Assembly (NCBI RefSeq): GCF_004011865.1
Contig: NZ_RKLP01000011.1
Coordinates: forward strand, 186,001-250,000
Length of the DNA: 64,000 nt
Source of the DNA: Prescottella agglutinans
Lineage (GTDB): Bacteria > Actinomycetota > Actinomycetes > Mycobacteriales > Mycobacteriaceae
Direction: 5' to 3'
In this document: positions 28,971 through 38,587 of the stretch, piece by piece
Numbering within the stretch: position 1 is the first letter of the stretch
How the letters are laid out: the number at the start of each line of letters is the position of its first letter
Position numbers and translations under genes: made by a program
The notes under the pieces: generated by a model
The model's database searches: none
What the model saw: only the letters and a program-made list of their open reading frames with translations
Told to the model about the DNA's origin: nothing

Positions 28971-29606
28971 GCGCCCTCCTCTCAGATTTCTCAGCTCGAT
29001 CGCCGAGGCAACCTCGGCCGAGTAGAAGCGCCGTGGACCTGGCGTGGACTGTGACGCTACCCACCACGCGACATGGGTGAGGTGTCTCGATTTTGGGACG
29101 CAGGTCGCATCCCAGGACCGGGTGGACATGGCACCGGGGGCTGGCTCCGGTCCGCGGCAATGTTGGCCCGTAGTGGGATTACCAGGATGTCCTACTACGT
29201 CGAAACACCTTGGGGCGAAATAGAAGCGGACGAACGCCCTCGGATCGGCCTCCGATTGGACTGTGCCGGATACGAGACATTCGCCGCACGGCCGGCGTGG
29301 ATAGCATGGTGGCGGTGGTCGGCCTACGGCCAGAGTGGAATCGTGGCCGCCGATGCGCCCGGACAATCAAGCGTTCGACAGGATCGAAACAACCGCGCCA
29401 GTTCATCCCGGCGATCGAACGCATTGAATCCAAGTCCGGTAGATGGGCACCGCTCGTGTCCCGTGCTTCTTCCGGGCAGTTCAGTCTCGGTTCGACACCC
29501 GTTTGCCCTGTCTCCATCTGTCCGGCTGACAGCACTGTCGACAGAACCGTTCGCTGCCCGACGGAAGGCGCTTGTACGAGCGTGTACGAGTTTTAGGAGA
29601 AGCGAC
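28971..29606. other. 636-bp divergent regulatory region of the catabolic island
   Basis: No convincing gene is present. It must hold the promoters for the PucR-type regulator (minus) and the ribBA-led operon (plus). Apart from the tandem repeat at 29572-29590 I see no strong palindrome. I looked for the conserved pieces of an FMN riboswitch ahead of ribBA and did not find them. Confidence 0.6.
29572..29590. promoter_or_regulatory. Tandem TGTACGAG repeats before ribBA
   Basis: TTGTACGAG and GTGTACGAG repeat at a 10-bp period, one helical turn, ending 4 nt before the AGGAGA ribosome site of ribBA. The spacing suits a dimeric DNA-binding protein or translational control; which regulator is unknown. 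Confidence 0.4.
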
Positions 29607-30872
29607 ATGACCATTACGGACCTCACCCCGTCACTGCAAAGCTCGAAGGTCGAGCGAGCCATCGCGGACATAGCCGCCGGAAAACCGGTGATCGTCGTCG
29701 ATGACGAGGATCGCGAAAATGAAGGTGACCTGATCTTCGCCGCAGAAATGGCGACGCCGGAACTTCTCGCCTTCATGGTGCGCTACACCTCGGGCTTTGT
29801 CTGCGTATCGCTTCCTGAAGGCACATGCCGCAAGTTGAGGCTCCCCCCGATGTACCCGGTCAACGAGGACGCTCGGGGAACGGCATACACGGTGACGGTG
29901 GATGCGGTCGACGTCGGCACCGGTATCTCGGCGACCGACCGTGCCCGAACCATTCGGCTTCTGGCCGACCCCGCCGCCCGCCCGTCCGACTTCAACCGGC
30001 CAGGTCACGTCGTGCCTCTCCGGGCGCGCATGGGAGGTGTACTCGCCCGCCCGGGGCATACGGAGGCCGCCGGCGACCTCGCACGGCTTGCCGGGCTCCA
30101 GCCGGTCGGAGTCCTGTGTGAAATCGTCTCCCAGCTCGACAGCACCGAAATGGCACACCGCGACGAACTGAAAGTGTTTGCGCAAAAGCATGATCTGGCA
30201 ATGATCTCGATCGCCGAGCTGATCAGCTACCGGCAGCTCACAGAGTGTCACGTCGATCGTATTGTCGAGACGCGGATGCCTTTCGAGTGCGGCACATTTC
30301 GCGCATTCGGCTATAGCAGTCGACTCGACGAGCGCGAGCACATCGCTTTGGTGTACGGCGACGTCGGAGACGGCGAAGGCGTCCTGGTGCGCGTGCACTC
30401 GGAGTGCCTGACGGGTGACGTCTTCGGTTCACTTCGCTGCGACTGTGGTCCCCAATTGCAGGCTTCGTTGGAGACGATCGTCGCCGAAGGGCGTGGCGTG
30501 GTGCTGTACGTGCGTGGGCACGAAGGCCGAGGGATAGGGCTGCTGCGCAAACTGGAGGCCTACAACCTTCAGGACGGTGGCGCGGACACGGTCGAGGCCA
30601 ACATCGCTTTGGGGCTTCCGGTGGACGCTCGCGACTACGCCATTGCGGCGCAGATCCTTCGAGATCTGGGAGTGAGTTCGCTATGCCTGCTCAGCAACAA
30701 CCCCGGCAAGCAAGCCGGGCTCCGACAGCACGGTTTGCGAGTAGACAACATGAGGTCATTGGTTGTCGCCCCGAATCCGGAGAACGTCCGATACGTCAAC
30801 ACGAAGACGAACCGGATGGGACATCTTGCCGCCGCGAGTATGGAGCCGAGCCTGCTCGCGAAGCCGATGTGA
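29607..30872 (+). CDS. ribBA: Bifunctional riboflavin-precursor enzyme RibBA (DHBP synthase / GTP cyclohydrolase II)
   Basis: 421 residues. The N-terminal DHBP synthase (about 10-210) makes the four-carbon unit of riboflavin from ribulose 5-phosphate: [35 protein letters not shown] and [10 protein letters not shown] are present. The C-terminal GTP cyclohydrolase II (about 215-421) opens GTP: zinc cysteines in [17 protein letters not shown], then [15 protein letters not shown] and the tail [11 protein letters not shown]. Both active sites look complete. ATG 29607 follows AGGAGA by 6 nt. It is the first gene of a catabolic operon that encodes a flavin-dependent monooxygenase and a flavin reductase, not part of a rib operon, so it probably raises FMN supply when the pathway is on. 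It overlaps iclR by 4 nt. Confidence 0.93.
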   Translation: MTITDLTPSLQSSKVERAIADIAAGKPVIVVDDEDRENEGDLIFAAEMATPELLAFMVRYTSGFVCVSLPEGTCRKLRLPPMYPVNEDARGTAYTVTVDAVDVGTGISATDRARTIRLLADPAARPSDFNRPGHVVPLRARMGGVLARPGHTEAAGDLARLAGLQPVGVLCEIVSQLDSTEMAHRDELKVFAQKHDLAMISIAELISYRQLTECHVDRIVETRMPFECGTFRAFGYSSRLDEREHIALVYGDVGDGEGVLVRVHSECLTGDVFGSLRCDCGPQLQASLETIVAEGRGVVLYVRGHEGRGIGLLRKLEAYNLQDGGADTVEANIALGLPVDARDYAIAAQILRDLGVSSLCLLSNNPGKQAGLRQHGLRVDNMRSLVVAPNPENVRYVNTKTNRMGHLAAASMEPSLLAKPM

Positions 30873-31705
30873 TCGACGGTCTGCCGCGGCGGCGTACGGA
30901 GATGGCGACCCGCGGGCCGCATGGTGGCCCGCCCGTCTCCTTGCTCGAGCGCGTGACGTTGATACTCGACACTTTCGACAGCCCAACGTCGCGGCTGACG
31001 CTGGAGGAGATCACTCGGCGCACACAGCTCCCGCGATCGACGTTGCACCGGATTCTCGACAAACTTGTTCGACTGGAGTGGCTGGAGCATCTGTCGACCG
31101 GCTATCGATTGGGTCGCCGTGCGCTCGAACTCGGTAGCAATGTCGACCACAGCGACATCCGGAGTGCGGCAGCGCCGTTGCTGCACGCCCTGCACATGCG
31201 AACCGGGTTGGTCGTCCATCTTGCGATTCTGGACCAGGGCTACGCTGTCTACCTCGACAAGGTCGGCGGACGATCAGCGGCGCTGGCACCGACCCGCGTC
31301 GGCGGTCGTGTTCCTGCCTACTCGACTGCCGCCGGCAAGTCGATGCTCGCGTGGCACGATCCGGAACGGATTCATAATCTCTACGAGGCGCGCCTGGACC
31401 GCCGTACCGACCGCACCATCGCCGACCTCGCCACGTTGCACCAGGAACTCCGCCGCATCCGGCAGCGTCGTGGCGTGGCCTTCGAACGCGGTGAATTCGT
31501 CAGCGGCGTGGCTTGCGTCGGAGTCGCGGTCCGCAGCCACGACCTGCCTGTCGCCGCGATCTCGTTGTGTGGCGATGAACGCTCCACGAAGCTCGACAGG
31601 TTTGCGCCGATCCTGATCGACGCCGCGCTGGAGGCGTCACGGACGCTCGATGTCGCGCCCGACAGTCCGCGCGTGGTGCCGGTCGTGCGACTACGCAACA
31701 TCTGA
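30869..31705 (+). CDS. IclR-family transcriptional regulator
   Basis: 278 residues. The N-terminal winged helix reads [20 protein letters not shown], then [10 protein letters not shown]; the C-terminal effector domain includes [17 protein letters not shown], the usual IclR ligand-pocket segment, and [15 protein letters not shown] 30869 overlaps the ribBA stop (GTGA) and is chosen for coupling; an ATG at 30902 would give a 267-residue form. IclR proteins often act on aromatic-acid pathways such as beta-ketoadipate, which agrees with the CoA-transferase and ligase genes downstream. The target may be the 160-bp gap before the monooxygenase gene. Confidence 0.9.
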   Translation: MIDGLPRRRTEMATRGPHGGPPVSLLERVTLILDTFDSPTSRLTLEEITRRTQLPRSTLHRILDKLVRLEWLEHLSTGYRLGRRALELGSNVDHSDIRSAAAPLLHALHMRTGLVVHLAILDQGYAVYLDKVGGRSAALAPTRVGGRVPAYSTAAGKSMLAWHDPERIHNLYEARLDRRTDRTIADLATLHQELRRIRQRRGVAFERGEFVSGVACVGVAVRSHDLPVAAISLCGDERSTKLDRFAPILIDAALEASRTLDVAPDSPRVVPVVRLRNI

Positions 31706-31865
31706 CGTGGGCACCAATCGAAGCCGGCCACAGTGTGTGGGGGGAAACGAGATATGGACCGGAAACCCTATGTCGTCACCCAAAGACCCGCTCTTGGAAT
31801 CGATCTAGATTTTCGTTCCGAAGCCGAGCACTCGCTCGTCAAGACACGAAGGGACTCAGATCAAC

Positions 31866-33110
31866 ATGGTCAACGTGATCCTCCAGCTCTACCCTCAGCT
31901 CCCTGCGACTCAGGAGGAGCGCATCGCAAAGGCGCCCCTCGGCCGTGACTCGAGCCTCTATCAGCAGGCGGTTCGAGACATGAAGGACGTGGTCCTCGCT
32001 GCTGAGGAACTCGGTCTCTGGGGTGTGTCAGGCATCGAGCACCACTTCCACTCCGAGGGCTATGAAGTCGGACCGAACCCCGGCCTCCTCAATGCCCACT
32101 GGGCAAGCTTCACCAGCAAGATTCGGGTCGGACAGCTCGGCTACACGATGACGACGCACAACCCGTTCCGCGTCGCCGAGGACATCGCCATCGTCGACCA
32201 CCTGACGCAGGGCCGGACGTTCGCCGGCTTCTCTCGGGGCTACCAGCAGCGCTGGACGAACATCATCGGGCAGCACTACGGAAGCAAGGCGACCAAGTCG
32301 CCGACGGGCCTGACGCCGGAGCAGCTGGCCGCCATGACGGACGCAGAGAAGAAGGCTCAGTTCTCCGACGATGCGATCAACCGCAGTCTTTTCGAGGAGA
32401 ACGTTCAGCTCGTCATCGACTCATGGACTCAGGACAGTGTGGAGCGCAAGGAAGGGCGCTGGCAGGTGCCGTTCCCGTACGCCGAGGGCATCGAATGGGG
32501 AATGGCGGCTACGCGCGAACTCGGTGCTCCGGGCGAGTTGGACGACGACAACCGCATCCGGCGTGTCAGCGTCGTGCCGAGCCCGTACACCAAGCCGCAT
32601 CCGCCGGTGTTCGTGGCGAGCAATGCGAGCGTGGAGACCGTGACCTTCTGCGGTCCGCGGGGTTACATCCCGTCGTACTTCTCGAAGATCGACACTGCCG
32701 CGCGGTTCGGCCAGGCCTATGTCGAGGCCGCCGCAGAGGCCGGCCGGACCTACGCTCTCGGCCAGAACCAGGCCCTGTGCCGCTGGTTGCAGGTCGCGGA
32801 GACGGAAGCCGAGGCCCGGGAGAACATCGTCAAGTACGACCTCGACATCTTCCGCGATCTCTACGCCGGCACCACCCCGATGAAGATCGATGGGGACCCC
32901 GTCGACTCGGTCATGAACTGCGGCATGTGGGTTGCCGGCTCGATCGATCAGGTACGCGACCAGTTCGTCGAGCAGTGGAAGCGGCTCCCCGCCGAGTACC
33001 TCGTCATTCCTTCGCACTTCGCGCAGCAGCCGAAGGAAGAGGTGATCAAGCAGCTCGAGATGTTCATGACCAAGATCAAGCCGGCGCTGGACGAGATGAC
33101 GGACTACTGA
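31866..33110 (+). CDS. Luciferase-like (LLM) flavin-dependent monooxygenase
   Basis: 414 residues, a TIM-barrel oxygenase that uses reduced FMN from a separate reductase. Family features are GLWGVSGIEHHF, the barrel strand GQLGYTMTTHNPFRVAEDIA with DHLTQGRTFAGFSRGY, the mid-region PHPPVFVASNASVETV and the C-terminal helix with FVEQWKRLP. It resembles the bacterial-luciferase/alkanal-monooxygenase group that includes two-component enzymes attacking N-heteroaromatics and other unreactive rings. The flavin reductase gene lies 1.7 kb downstream in the same operon. A 160-bp gap before it may carry its own promoter. It is probably the pathway's committing oxygenase; substrate unknown. Confidence 0.88.
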   Translation: MVNVILQLYPQLPATQEERIAKAPLGRDSSLYQQAVRDMKDVVLAAEELGLWGVSGIEHHFHSEGYEVGPNPGLLNAHWASFTSKIRVGQLGYTMTTHNPFRVAEDIAIVDHLTQGRTFAGFSRGYQQRWTNIIGQHYGSKATKSPTGLTPEQLAAMTDAEKKAQFSDDAINRSLFEENVQLVIDSWTQDSVERKEGRWQVPFPYAEGIEWGMAATRELGAPGELDDDNRIRRVSVVPSPYTKPHPPVFVASNASVETVTFCGPRGYIPSYFSKIDTAARFGQAYVEAAAEAGRTYALGQNQALCRWLQVAETEAEARENIVKYDLDIFRDLYAGTTPMKIDGDPVDSVMNCGMWVAGSIDQVRDQFVEQWKRLPAEYLVIPSHFAQQPKEEVIKQLEMFMTKIKPALDEMTDY

Positions 33111-33140
33111 CGAGCCGACCAAAAGGTTGAGGTCACGACG

Positions 33141-34079
33141 ATGAAGTGGTGCACCTACAGGACCCCCGGACGCTCTGGTCTGCGTACGGGCGTGCTCGAT
33201 GCCGGGGGTGACCACATCTATGGCCTCGAAGCAGGCGTCACCCTGCTGAGCCTGCTGGAAGGCGACCTTCTCTCGGAGGCCGGCAGGAACGCGTTGCACA
33301 GTCCTGCCGAGGTTGTCGGGATGGGGAGCGTCGAGCTGGCGCCCCCCATTCCCCGGCCGCCGTCGTTTCGGGACTTCATGTCCTTCGAGACACACCTGCA
33401 GAACTCGGCTCGGATGATGTCCGTCGATGTTCCGGAGGCCTGGTATCGCGCTCCCGCGTTCTACTTCTCGAACGCGGCGGCGATGCTCGGACCGAACGAA
33501 CCCGTGAAGAGACCGCCTGCGACAACTGCCCTCGACTACGAGCTGGAAGTGGCTGCCGTCGTGGGTCGTGCGGGATCGGACCTGACCCCCGACCAGGCGA
33601 AAGACCACATCGCCGGGTATCTGGTTCTGTGCGATTGGAGCGCACGCGATTTCCAGCGCGAGGAGATCCCGTTGACGATGGGACCCTCCAAGAGCAAGGA
33701 CTTCGCAACCAGCCTGAGCGGGTTTCTTGTCACACCAGACGAACTGGTCGGTTCGGAAATTGCTGAAGGGTATGACCTTTCGATGACGGCAGACGTCAAC
33801 GGGCGGCGCTACAGCGAGGGAAACCTCCGCGATCTGCACTGGAGCTTTCCGGAGATGATCGCCGCCGCCTCGCGCAACACGATCGTCTCGCCCGGTGACA
33901 TCATCGGGAGTGGCACGGTGGGTACGGGCTGCATCCTGGAGCTCTCCGGTCTGTATGGGCCAGAAGCCTTTCCGTACCTTTCTCCCGGCGACCGGGTGCG
34001 CCTCGAAGTCGCCGGCATCGGCGTGATCGAGGCCGGAATCCACGATGCGAGCGGCATCGGTTTGCGCGGAAACGTGTAG
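33141..34079 (+). CDS. Fumarylacetoacetate-hydrolase family enzyme
   Basis: 312 residues. The FAH metal site is readable in DYELEVAAVVG (Glu-x-Glu) and in LVLCDWSARDFQ (Asp), with Lys in GPSKSKDFATS and the GDIIGSGTVGTG loop; FGH-like PPSFRDFMSFETH lies near the front. The family hydrolyses C-C bonds of acylpyruvates, isomerises or decarboxylates 2-oxo-dienoates. Here it would process the ring-opened or oxidised product of the monooxygenase. It starts 30 nt after the monooxygenase gene. The ~80-residue N-terminal domain is present, as in HpaG/FAHD proteins. Confidence 0.88.
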   Translation: MKWCTYRTPGRSGLRTGVLDAGGDHIYGLEAGVTLLSLLEGDLLSEAGRNALHSPAEVVGMGSVELAPPIPRPPSFRDFMSFETHLQNSARMMSVDVPEAWYRAPAFYFSNAAAMLGPNEPVKRPPATTALDYELEVAAVVGRAGSDLTPDQAKDHIAGYLVLCDWSARDFQREEIPLTMGPSKSKDFATSLSGFLVTPDELVGSEIAEGYDLSMTADVNGRRYSEGNLRDLHWSFPEMIAAASRNTIVSPGDIIGSGTVGTGCILELSGLYGPEAFPYLSPGDRVRLEVAGIGVIEAGIHDASGIGLRGNV

Positions 34080-34173
34080 CCGCTGCGGAGCGAGCCACTG
34101 TCCTGCTCTATGCTCCGGCGCGCTTGGAAGATTCCCAAGAACCCAGACACACAACGAGATATGAGGTGACCTC

Positions 34174-34728
34174 ATGAGTCAAGCATCAGCTGCCTACGAC
34201 CCCAGCCGCTGGTCCTCCATCCGAACGGGTGATCAGCGCTATCGGATCGGCATCATCGACGGTCCGAACATGTCCAACATGCACAACCGGGACCGCAGCG
34301 TGTACGGCGGCGCATCGATTCAACAGTTACAGGAGTTCGTCAGGGCCTTCGGCGAGAGCATCAACGTCGAGGTTGTGTCCCTGGTCTCGAACCATGAGGG
34401 TGACATCGTGGAGTGGATCCACGAGACCGCGCCGACAGTCGACGGGTTCCTGATCAATCCGGCGGGACTCACCTTCACCGGTGAGCCTACGAAATGGGCG
34501 CTGGCTGACAGCAACAAGCCGTATATCGAGGTCCATTTCCGTAACGTCGTGGCGGGCAAGGCAATGGCTCCGCTCGGCGACGAGCGGCGGTTCGTGTTCA
34601 CCACTTCGGCACGGGGTGAAGTTTTCGGGTTCCAGCAGTACAGCTACACGTCTGCACTACTCGGCCTTGTCTGGGTGCTCGACGACCCGGATCTGACGAA
34701 CGAACTCTCCATCGGCCAGATCTGCTGA
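34174..34728 (+). CDS. AroQ-like protein (type II 3-dehydroquinase fold), divergent, in a catabolic operon
   Basis: 184 residues, longer than the ~145-150 of AroQ, with a ~25-residue N-terminal extension. AroQ landmarks remain: IIDGPNMSNM (family lnGPNLNLL), NRDRSVYGG holding the catalytic Arg and Tyr, SNHEGDIVEWIHE, NPAGLTFTG (family NPGAYTHTS; the His is Phe and the last Ser is Gly) and IEVHFRNV with the catalytic His. The C-terminal end lacks the usual R-x2-S-Y pattern in its normal place. This points to a dehydratase-like activity on a different hydroxy-acid, not shikimate synthesis. It is flanked by an FAH gene and a flavin reductase gene, with ~95-nt gaps on both sides. Confidence 0.8.
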   Translation: MSQASAAYDPSRWSSIRTGDQRYRIGIIDGPNMSNMHNRDRSVYGGASIQQLQEFVRAFGESINVEVVSLVSNHEGDIVEWIHETAPTVDGFLINPAGLTFTGEPTKWALADSNKPYIEVHFRNVVAGKAMAPLGDERRFVFTTSARGEVFGFQQYSYTSALLGLVWVLDDPDLTNELSIGQIC

Positions 34729-34824
34729 GCAAAGGGCCGGACGGGCCCGAGCCGAGTAGAACCGACGCTTGCCGGTAGGTGCCGAGAAGCGCCGGCAACG
34801 ATCACTGCAGTGTCAGGAGCAGAT

Positions 34825-35349
34825 ATGACGATCGAAATCGACGGCGCTCACTTCCGCAAGGTGCTCGGGCAGTATCCCACCGGTGTCGTCGTCGTTACGG
34901 CTGTCGCGGCCGACGGCGAACCTCTCGGCATGGCAGTAGGTTCCTTCACCTCGGTGTCGTTGAACCCACCGCTCGTCGCCTTCCTGCCGGACAGGAAGTC
35001 CAGCTCATGGAAGGCGCTGCGGGAATCGGGGGACCGCTTCTGCATCAACGTACTCGGCTCGGATCAGGAGGACGTGTGCCGGGCGGTGGCGACGCGCAAG
35101 GAGAGGAAGTTCGAAGGGATTACGTGGCGCCCCTCCAGCGCAGGCATGCCTGTGCTGGAGGGGGCGGTGGCCTACATCGACTGCACGGTGCAGGACATCC
35201 ACGATGCCGGAGACCATCACATCGTGGTGGGACGGGTGAATGACCTCGACATGATCGCCGCGACGGCGCGACCCTTGCTGTTCTTTCGGGGCGACTATGG
35301 TTCGTTCGCGCCGTTGGCGCTTGCGGCTGGTGAGTCGCTTCAATCCTGA
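34825..35349 (+). CDS. Flavin reductase (HpaC/RutF-like), partner of the LLM monooxygenase
   Basis: 174 residues of the flavin-reductase-like split-barrel family. Motifs include FRKVLGQYPTGVVVVTA (FMN phosphate site), GMAVGSFTSVSLNPPLVAFLP, then GDRFCINVLG and the C-terminal GDYGSF. It should reduce FMN or FAD with NAD(P)H and hand it to the monooxygenase. ATG 34825 follows AGGAG. Co-location with the LLM oxygenase and ribBA supports a complete flavin supply chain in one operon. Confidence 0.9.
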   Translation: MTIEIDGAHFRKVLGQYPTGVVVVTAVAADGEPLGMAVGSFTSVSLNPPLVAFLPDRKSSSWKALRESGDRFCINVLGSDQEDVCRAVATRKERKFEGITWRPSSAGMPVLEGAVAYIDCTVQDIHDAGDHHIVVGRVNDLDMIAATARPLLFFRGDYGSFAPLALAAGESLQS

Positions 35350-35439
35350 ACCGTTCGGGGACCCAGGCCCTCGCTCGCGTAGCCGCGATGCCGGGAATCG
35401 CCAAAGCGTCTGTGGCTCGAATGAATTGGAGGGCAAGCC

Positions 35440-36198
35440 TTGACCAAGATCTGCACATCCGCGGCGGAGGCCGTCGCGGATATTTCGACAGGCGCGTCGC
35501 TCGCGGTCGGCGGCTTCGGCCTGGCAGGAATTCCGGATGCGCTGATTGCAGCGATCGCCGCTGGATCTGCCACCGATCTCGAGGTGGTATCCAACAACTG
35601 TGGTGTCGACGGGTACGGGCTGGGAATCCTGCTGCAGGGCAGCCGTATCCGGCGAGTCACTGCCTCCTACGTCGGTGAGAACAGGGAGTTTGCCCGTCAG
35701 TATCTCGGTGGCGAGCTGGAGGTGGAGTTGACTCCGCAGGGCACGCTGGCAGAGAAGTTGCGCGCCGGCGGCGCGGGAATTCCCGCGTTCTTCACCGCCG
35801 CGGGGGTCGGTACCCCCGTTTCGGAGGGTGGACTGCCGTGGCGCTATGCCTCGGACGGATCGATCGAAATAGCATCTCCGCCGAAGGAGATACGCGAATT
35901 TGGTGGAAAGCGATTCGTGCTCGAGGAAGCGATAACGGCGGACTTCGCGCTGGTACACGCACTGGTCGGCGATACCGACGGCAATCTCGTGTTCAACAAG
36001 GCCGCAATGAATTTCAATCCTCTCGCTGCAATGGCTGGGAGGATCTGCATCGCTCAGGTCGAAGAATTGGTCACCCCGGGTGAAATCGACCCAGCCGCGG
36101 TGCACCTGCCGGGGATCTTCGTCGATCGGATCGTGCACACCGGGATCCAGGAGAAGCGGGTTGAGAAGCACACTGTCTCCAGCGGGAAGGGAGCCTGA
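35440..36198 (+). CDS. 3-oxoacid CoA-transferase, subunit A
   Basis: 252 residues, TTG start at 35440 chosen because GGAGGG ends 6 nt before it. The family motif [14 protein letters not shown] near the N terminus and the segment [15 protein letters not shown] match SCOT/PcaI-type alpha subunits. With subunit B it transfers CoA from succinyl-CoA or acetyl-CoA to a 3-oxo acid. The pair shows that the pathway ends in a beta-keto acid activated for thiolysis. No thiolase gene is in the operon, so that step must be encoded elsewhere. Confidence 0.9.
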   Translation: MTKICTSAAEAVADISTGASLAVGGFGLAGIPDALIAAIAAGSATDLEVVSNNCGVDGYGLGILLQGSRIRRVTASYVGENREFARQYLGGELEVELTPQGTLAEKLRAGGAGIPAFFTAAGVGTPVSEGGLPWRYASDGSIEIASPPKEIREFGGKRFVLEEAITADFALVHALVGDTDGNLVFNKAAMNFNPLAAMAGRICIAQVEELVTPGEIDPAAVHLPGIFVDRIVHTGIQEKRVEKHTVSSGKGA

Positions 36199-36200
36199 GC

Positions 36201-36848
36201 ATGACCGTGGTGGTGGAGAACCGAGGCTGGACGCGGGAACGGATGGCTGCCCGCGCCGCGCAGGAGCTTTCGTCCGGCGAGTATGTCAATCTCGGCATCG
36301 GACTGCCGACGCTGATACCGAGTTTCCTGCCCGAGGGCGTTCAGGTCACGCTGCACAGCGAGAACGGGATCCTGGGCACCGGTCCGTACCCCACAGAGGA
36401 CGCGGTCGATCCGGACCTGATCAACGCCGGCAAAGAGACCGTCACAGTGAACCCCGGTGCGGCGTTCTTCGACTCGGCGATGAGCTTCGGGATGATTCGC
36501 GGCGGACACATCGACACCGCCGTTCTCGGCGGGATGCAGGTCTCGGCTACGGGGGATCTGGCGAACTGGATGGTGCCGGGCGCGATGGTCAAGGGCATGG
36601 GAGGGGCGATGGACCTGGTCCACGGCGCACGCTCGGTGATCGTACTGATGGAGCACACCGACAAGTCCGGTGCGTCGAAGATCGTCGCCGAGTGCACGTT
36701 GCCGCTGACCGGCGAAGCGGTCGTACAGCGCATCATCACCAATCTCGCCGTCATCGATGTCACCGATGGTGGCCTGGTCCTCCGAGAGTGCGCGCCCGGC
36801 ATCACCGTCGAGCAGGTGCGCGCCGCCACCGACGCGCCTCTGGCCTGA
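36201..36848 (+). CDS. 3-oxoacid CoA-transferase, subunit B
   Basis: 215 residues, 2 nt after subunit A. The catalytic Glu that forms the glutamyl-CoA thioester is in SENGILG, followed by the conserved [20 protein letters not shown] and [14 protein letters not shown] segment (here [10 protein letters not shown]). Length and motifs match PcaJ/ScoB. It forms the heteromeric transferase with the preceding gene. Confidence 0.93.
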   Translation: MTVVVENRGWTRERMAARAAQELSSGEYVNLGIGLPTLIPSFLPEGVQVTLHSENGILGTGPYPTEDAVDPDLINAGKETVTVNPGAAFFDSAMSFGMIRGGHIDTAVLGGMQVSATGDLANWMVPGAMVKGMGGAMDLVHGARSVIVLMEHTDKSGASKIVAECTLPLTGEAVVQRIITNLAVIDVTDGGLVLRECAPGITVEQVRAATDAPLA

Positions 36849-36889
36849 GACCTCTGTTCCGTCTTTGCATCGAAAGGGAAGGACCGAAG

Positions 36890-38458
36890 ATGCTCAATCT
36901 AGCTGGGCTCCTGGAAGATTCCGCCCGCCGCTACCCCGACCGGGTAGCGCTGGTCTGCGGCACGACACACCTGACCTATGCTCAGCTCGATGCTCGAGCC
37001 AACCAGATCGCCGACCTGTTGGTTGCCCGCGGTATCGAACCGGGCGACAGAGTCGCGCTCTCCTGCCCGAACCTTCCGCAGTTCCCCGCCGCCTACTACG
37101 GAATCCTCAAGGCCGGTGCGGTCGTCGTTCCGTTGAACATCCTGCTCAAACCCGGCGAAATCGCCTACCATCTCGAAGACTCCGGTGCCGCCCTCTTCCT
37201 CTGTTTCGAGGGCACCGACGAGCTGCCCATGGGTGAGTTCGGCCGGGCCGGATTCGACTCCGTCACCGGATGCCGCGAGATGATCGTCATCACCTCGGAC
37301 CCGAACGCGCAGTCGACCGTCAGCGGTGTCGATACGCTCGCGCGTGCCCTCCAAGGTCATCCGGTCACGTTCGCCACCGTCGTGCGTGAATCCACCGACA
37401 CTGCCGTGATCCTCTACACCAGCGGTACCACCGGCCGGCCGAAGGGCGCCGAACTCACCCACGCGAACATGGTTCTCAACGCCCTGACCGCCAATCGCCT
37501 GTTCGACAGCAGTCCGGTGCGTCCGGACACCTGTCTGCTCACGCTGCCGTTGTTCCATTCCTTCGGTCAGACCGTGACGATGAACGCCGGACTGTCAGTC
37601 GGTGCCACACTCGTGCTCGTTCCCCGATTCGAAGCCAAAGCCGTTCTCGAGCTCATGGTTACAGAACAGATCACCGTTTTCGCCGGCGTGCCGACGATGT
37701 ACTGGGCGCTACTCGGAGCGGTCGACGAAACCGTCGATGTGGAACGCATCGCCCGAACACTGCGGCGCGCGATCTCCGGGGGCGCGGCGCTACCGGTGGA
37801 AATCCTCACCCGGTTCGAACACCGATTCGGCGTGCAGATCCTCGAAGGATACGGACTGTCCGAAACCTCGCCCCTGGCGCTCTTCAGTGATCCTGAACGC
37901 GATCCGAGACCAGGTTCGATCGGGGTACCGGTGTGGGGCGTCGAGGCCGCGCTGGTAGACGAGTACTGGAATCCGGTCGGCGATGGTTGTGTCGGTGAGC
38001 TCGCCCTGCGCGGCCACAACGTGATGAAGGGCTATCTCGGCCGTCCCGACGCTACGGCCGAGGTGATGCGTGAAGGCTGGTTCCGCACCGGCGATCTTGC
38101 TCGACGTGACAACGACGGTTTCTACTACATCGTCGACCGGGCCAAGGATCTCATCGTCCGCGGCGGCTTCAACGTCTACCCCCGGGAGATCGAGGAGGTG
38201 TTGATGACGCACCCCGCCGTCTCGCTCGCTGCAGTGGTCGGAGTACCGGACCAGCGGCACGGGGAAGAAGTCAAAGCGTTCGTCATTCTCGAGGGCGCCG
38301 CGCAGATCTCCGATACGGAATTGATCGAATGGTGCAGGGAGCACATGGCGATCTACAAGTACCCCCGCTCGATCACGTTTGCGACTGCCCTACCGATGAC
38401 TGCAACCGGCAAGATCTTGAAGCGCGAGCTGTCTTCTCCGGTCGTTCGAACTCTCTAG
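36890..38458 (+). CDS. AMP-forming acyl-CoA ligase
   Basis: 522-residue ANL enzyme. YTSGTTGRPKG, LPLFHSFGQ, EGYGLSET, the hinge DRAKDLIVRGGFNVYPREIE and C-terminal Lys in TATGKILKREL are present, all canonical. It resembles medium-chain and aryl/acyl ligases (FadD13-like). ATG 36890 follows GAAAGGGAAGGA. Since the operon already has a CoA-transferase, the ligase may activate the starting acid or a chain released by the FAH enzyme. Specificity is not predictable. Confidence 0.9.
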   Translation: MLNLAGLLEDSARRYPDRVALVCGTTHLTYAQLDARANQIADLLVARGIEPGDRVALSCPNLPQFPAAYYGILKAGAVVVPLNILLKPGEIAYHLEDSGAALFLCFEGTDELPMGEFGRAGFDSVTGCREMIVITSDPNAQSTVSGVDTLARALQGHPVTFATVVRESTDTAVILYTSGTTGRPKGAELTHANMVLNALTANRLFDSSPVRPDTCLLTLPLFHSFGQTVTMNAGLSVGATLVLVPRFEAKAVLELMVTEQITVFAGVPTMYWALLGAVDETVDVERIARTLRRAISGGAALPVEILTRFEHRFGVQILEGYGLSETSPLALFSDPERDPRPGSIGVPVWGVEAALVDEYWNPVGDGCVGELALRGHNVMKGYLGRPDATAEVMREGWFRTGDLARRDNDGFYYIVDRAKDLIVRGGFNVYPREIEEVLMTHPAVSLAAVVGVPDQRHGEEVKAFVILEGAAQISDTELIEWCREHMAIYKYPRSITFATALPMTATGKILKRELSSPVVRTL

Positions 38459-38587
38459 TGCAGTCGGGGACGGTGAGGCCCTGCGCGCCGCGTGGCATCG
38501 ATCGATTCGGATCGGAATCAACGCTTCCCACGCTCGGACGCGTGGCGTGCTACGACGCGGCCATCCGCCCGGAAGGAGACTGGAACA

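Noticed and set aside
28971-29606. FMN riboswitch ahead of ribBA
   Set aside because: I could not find the conserved RFN core segments; the region lacks the expected stacked helices.
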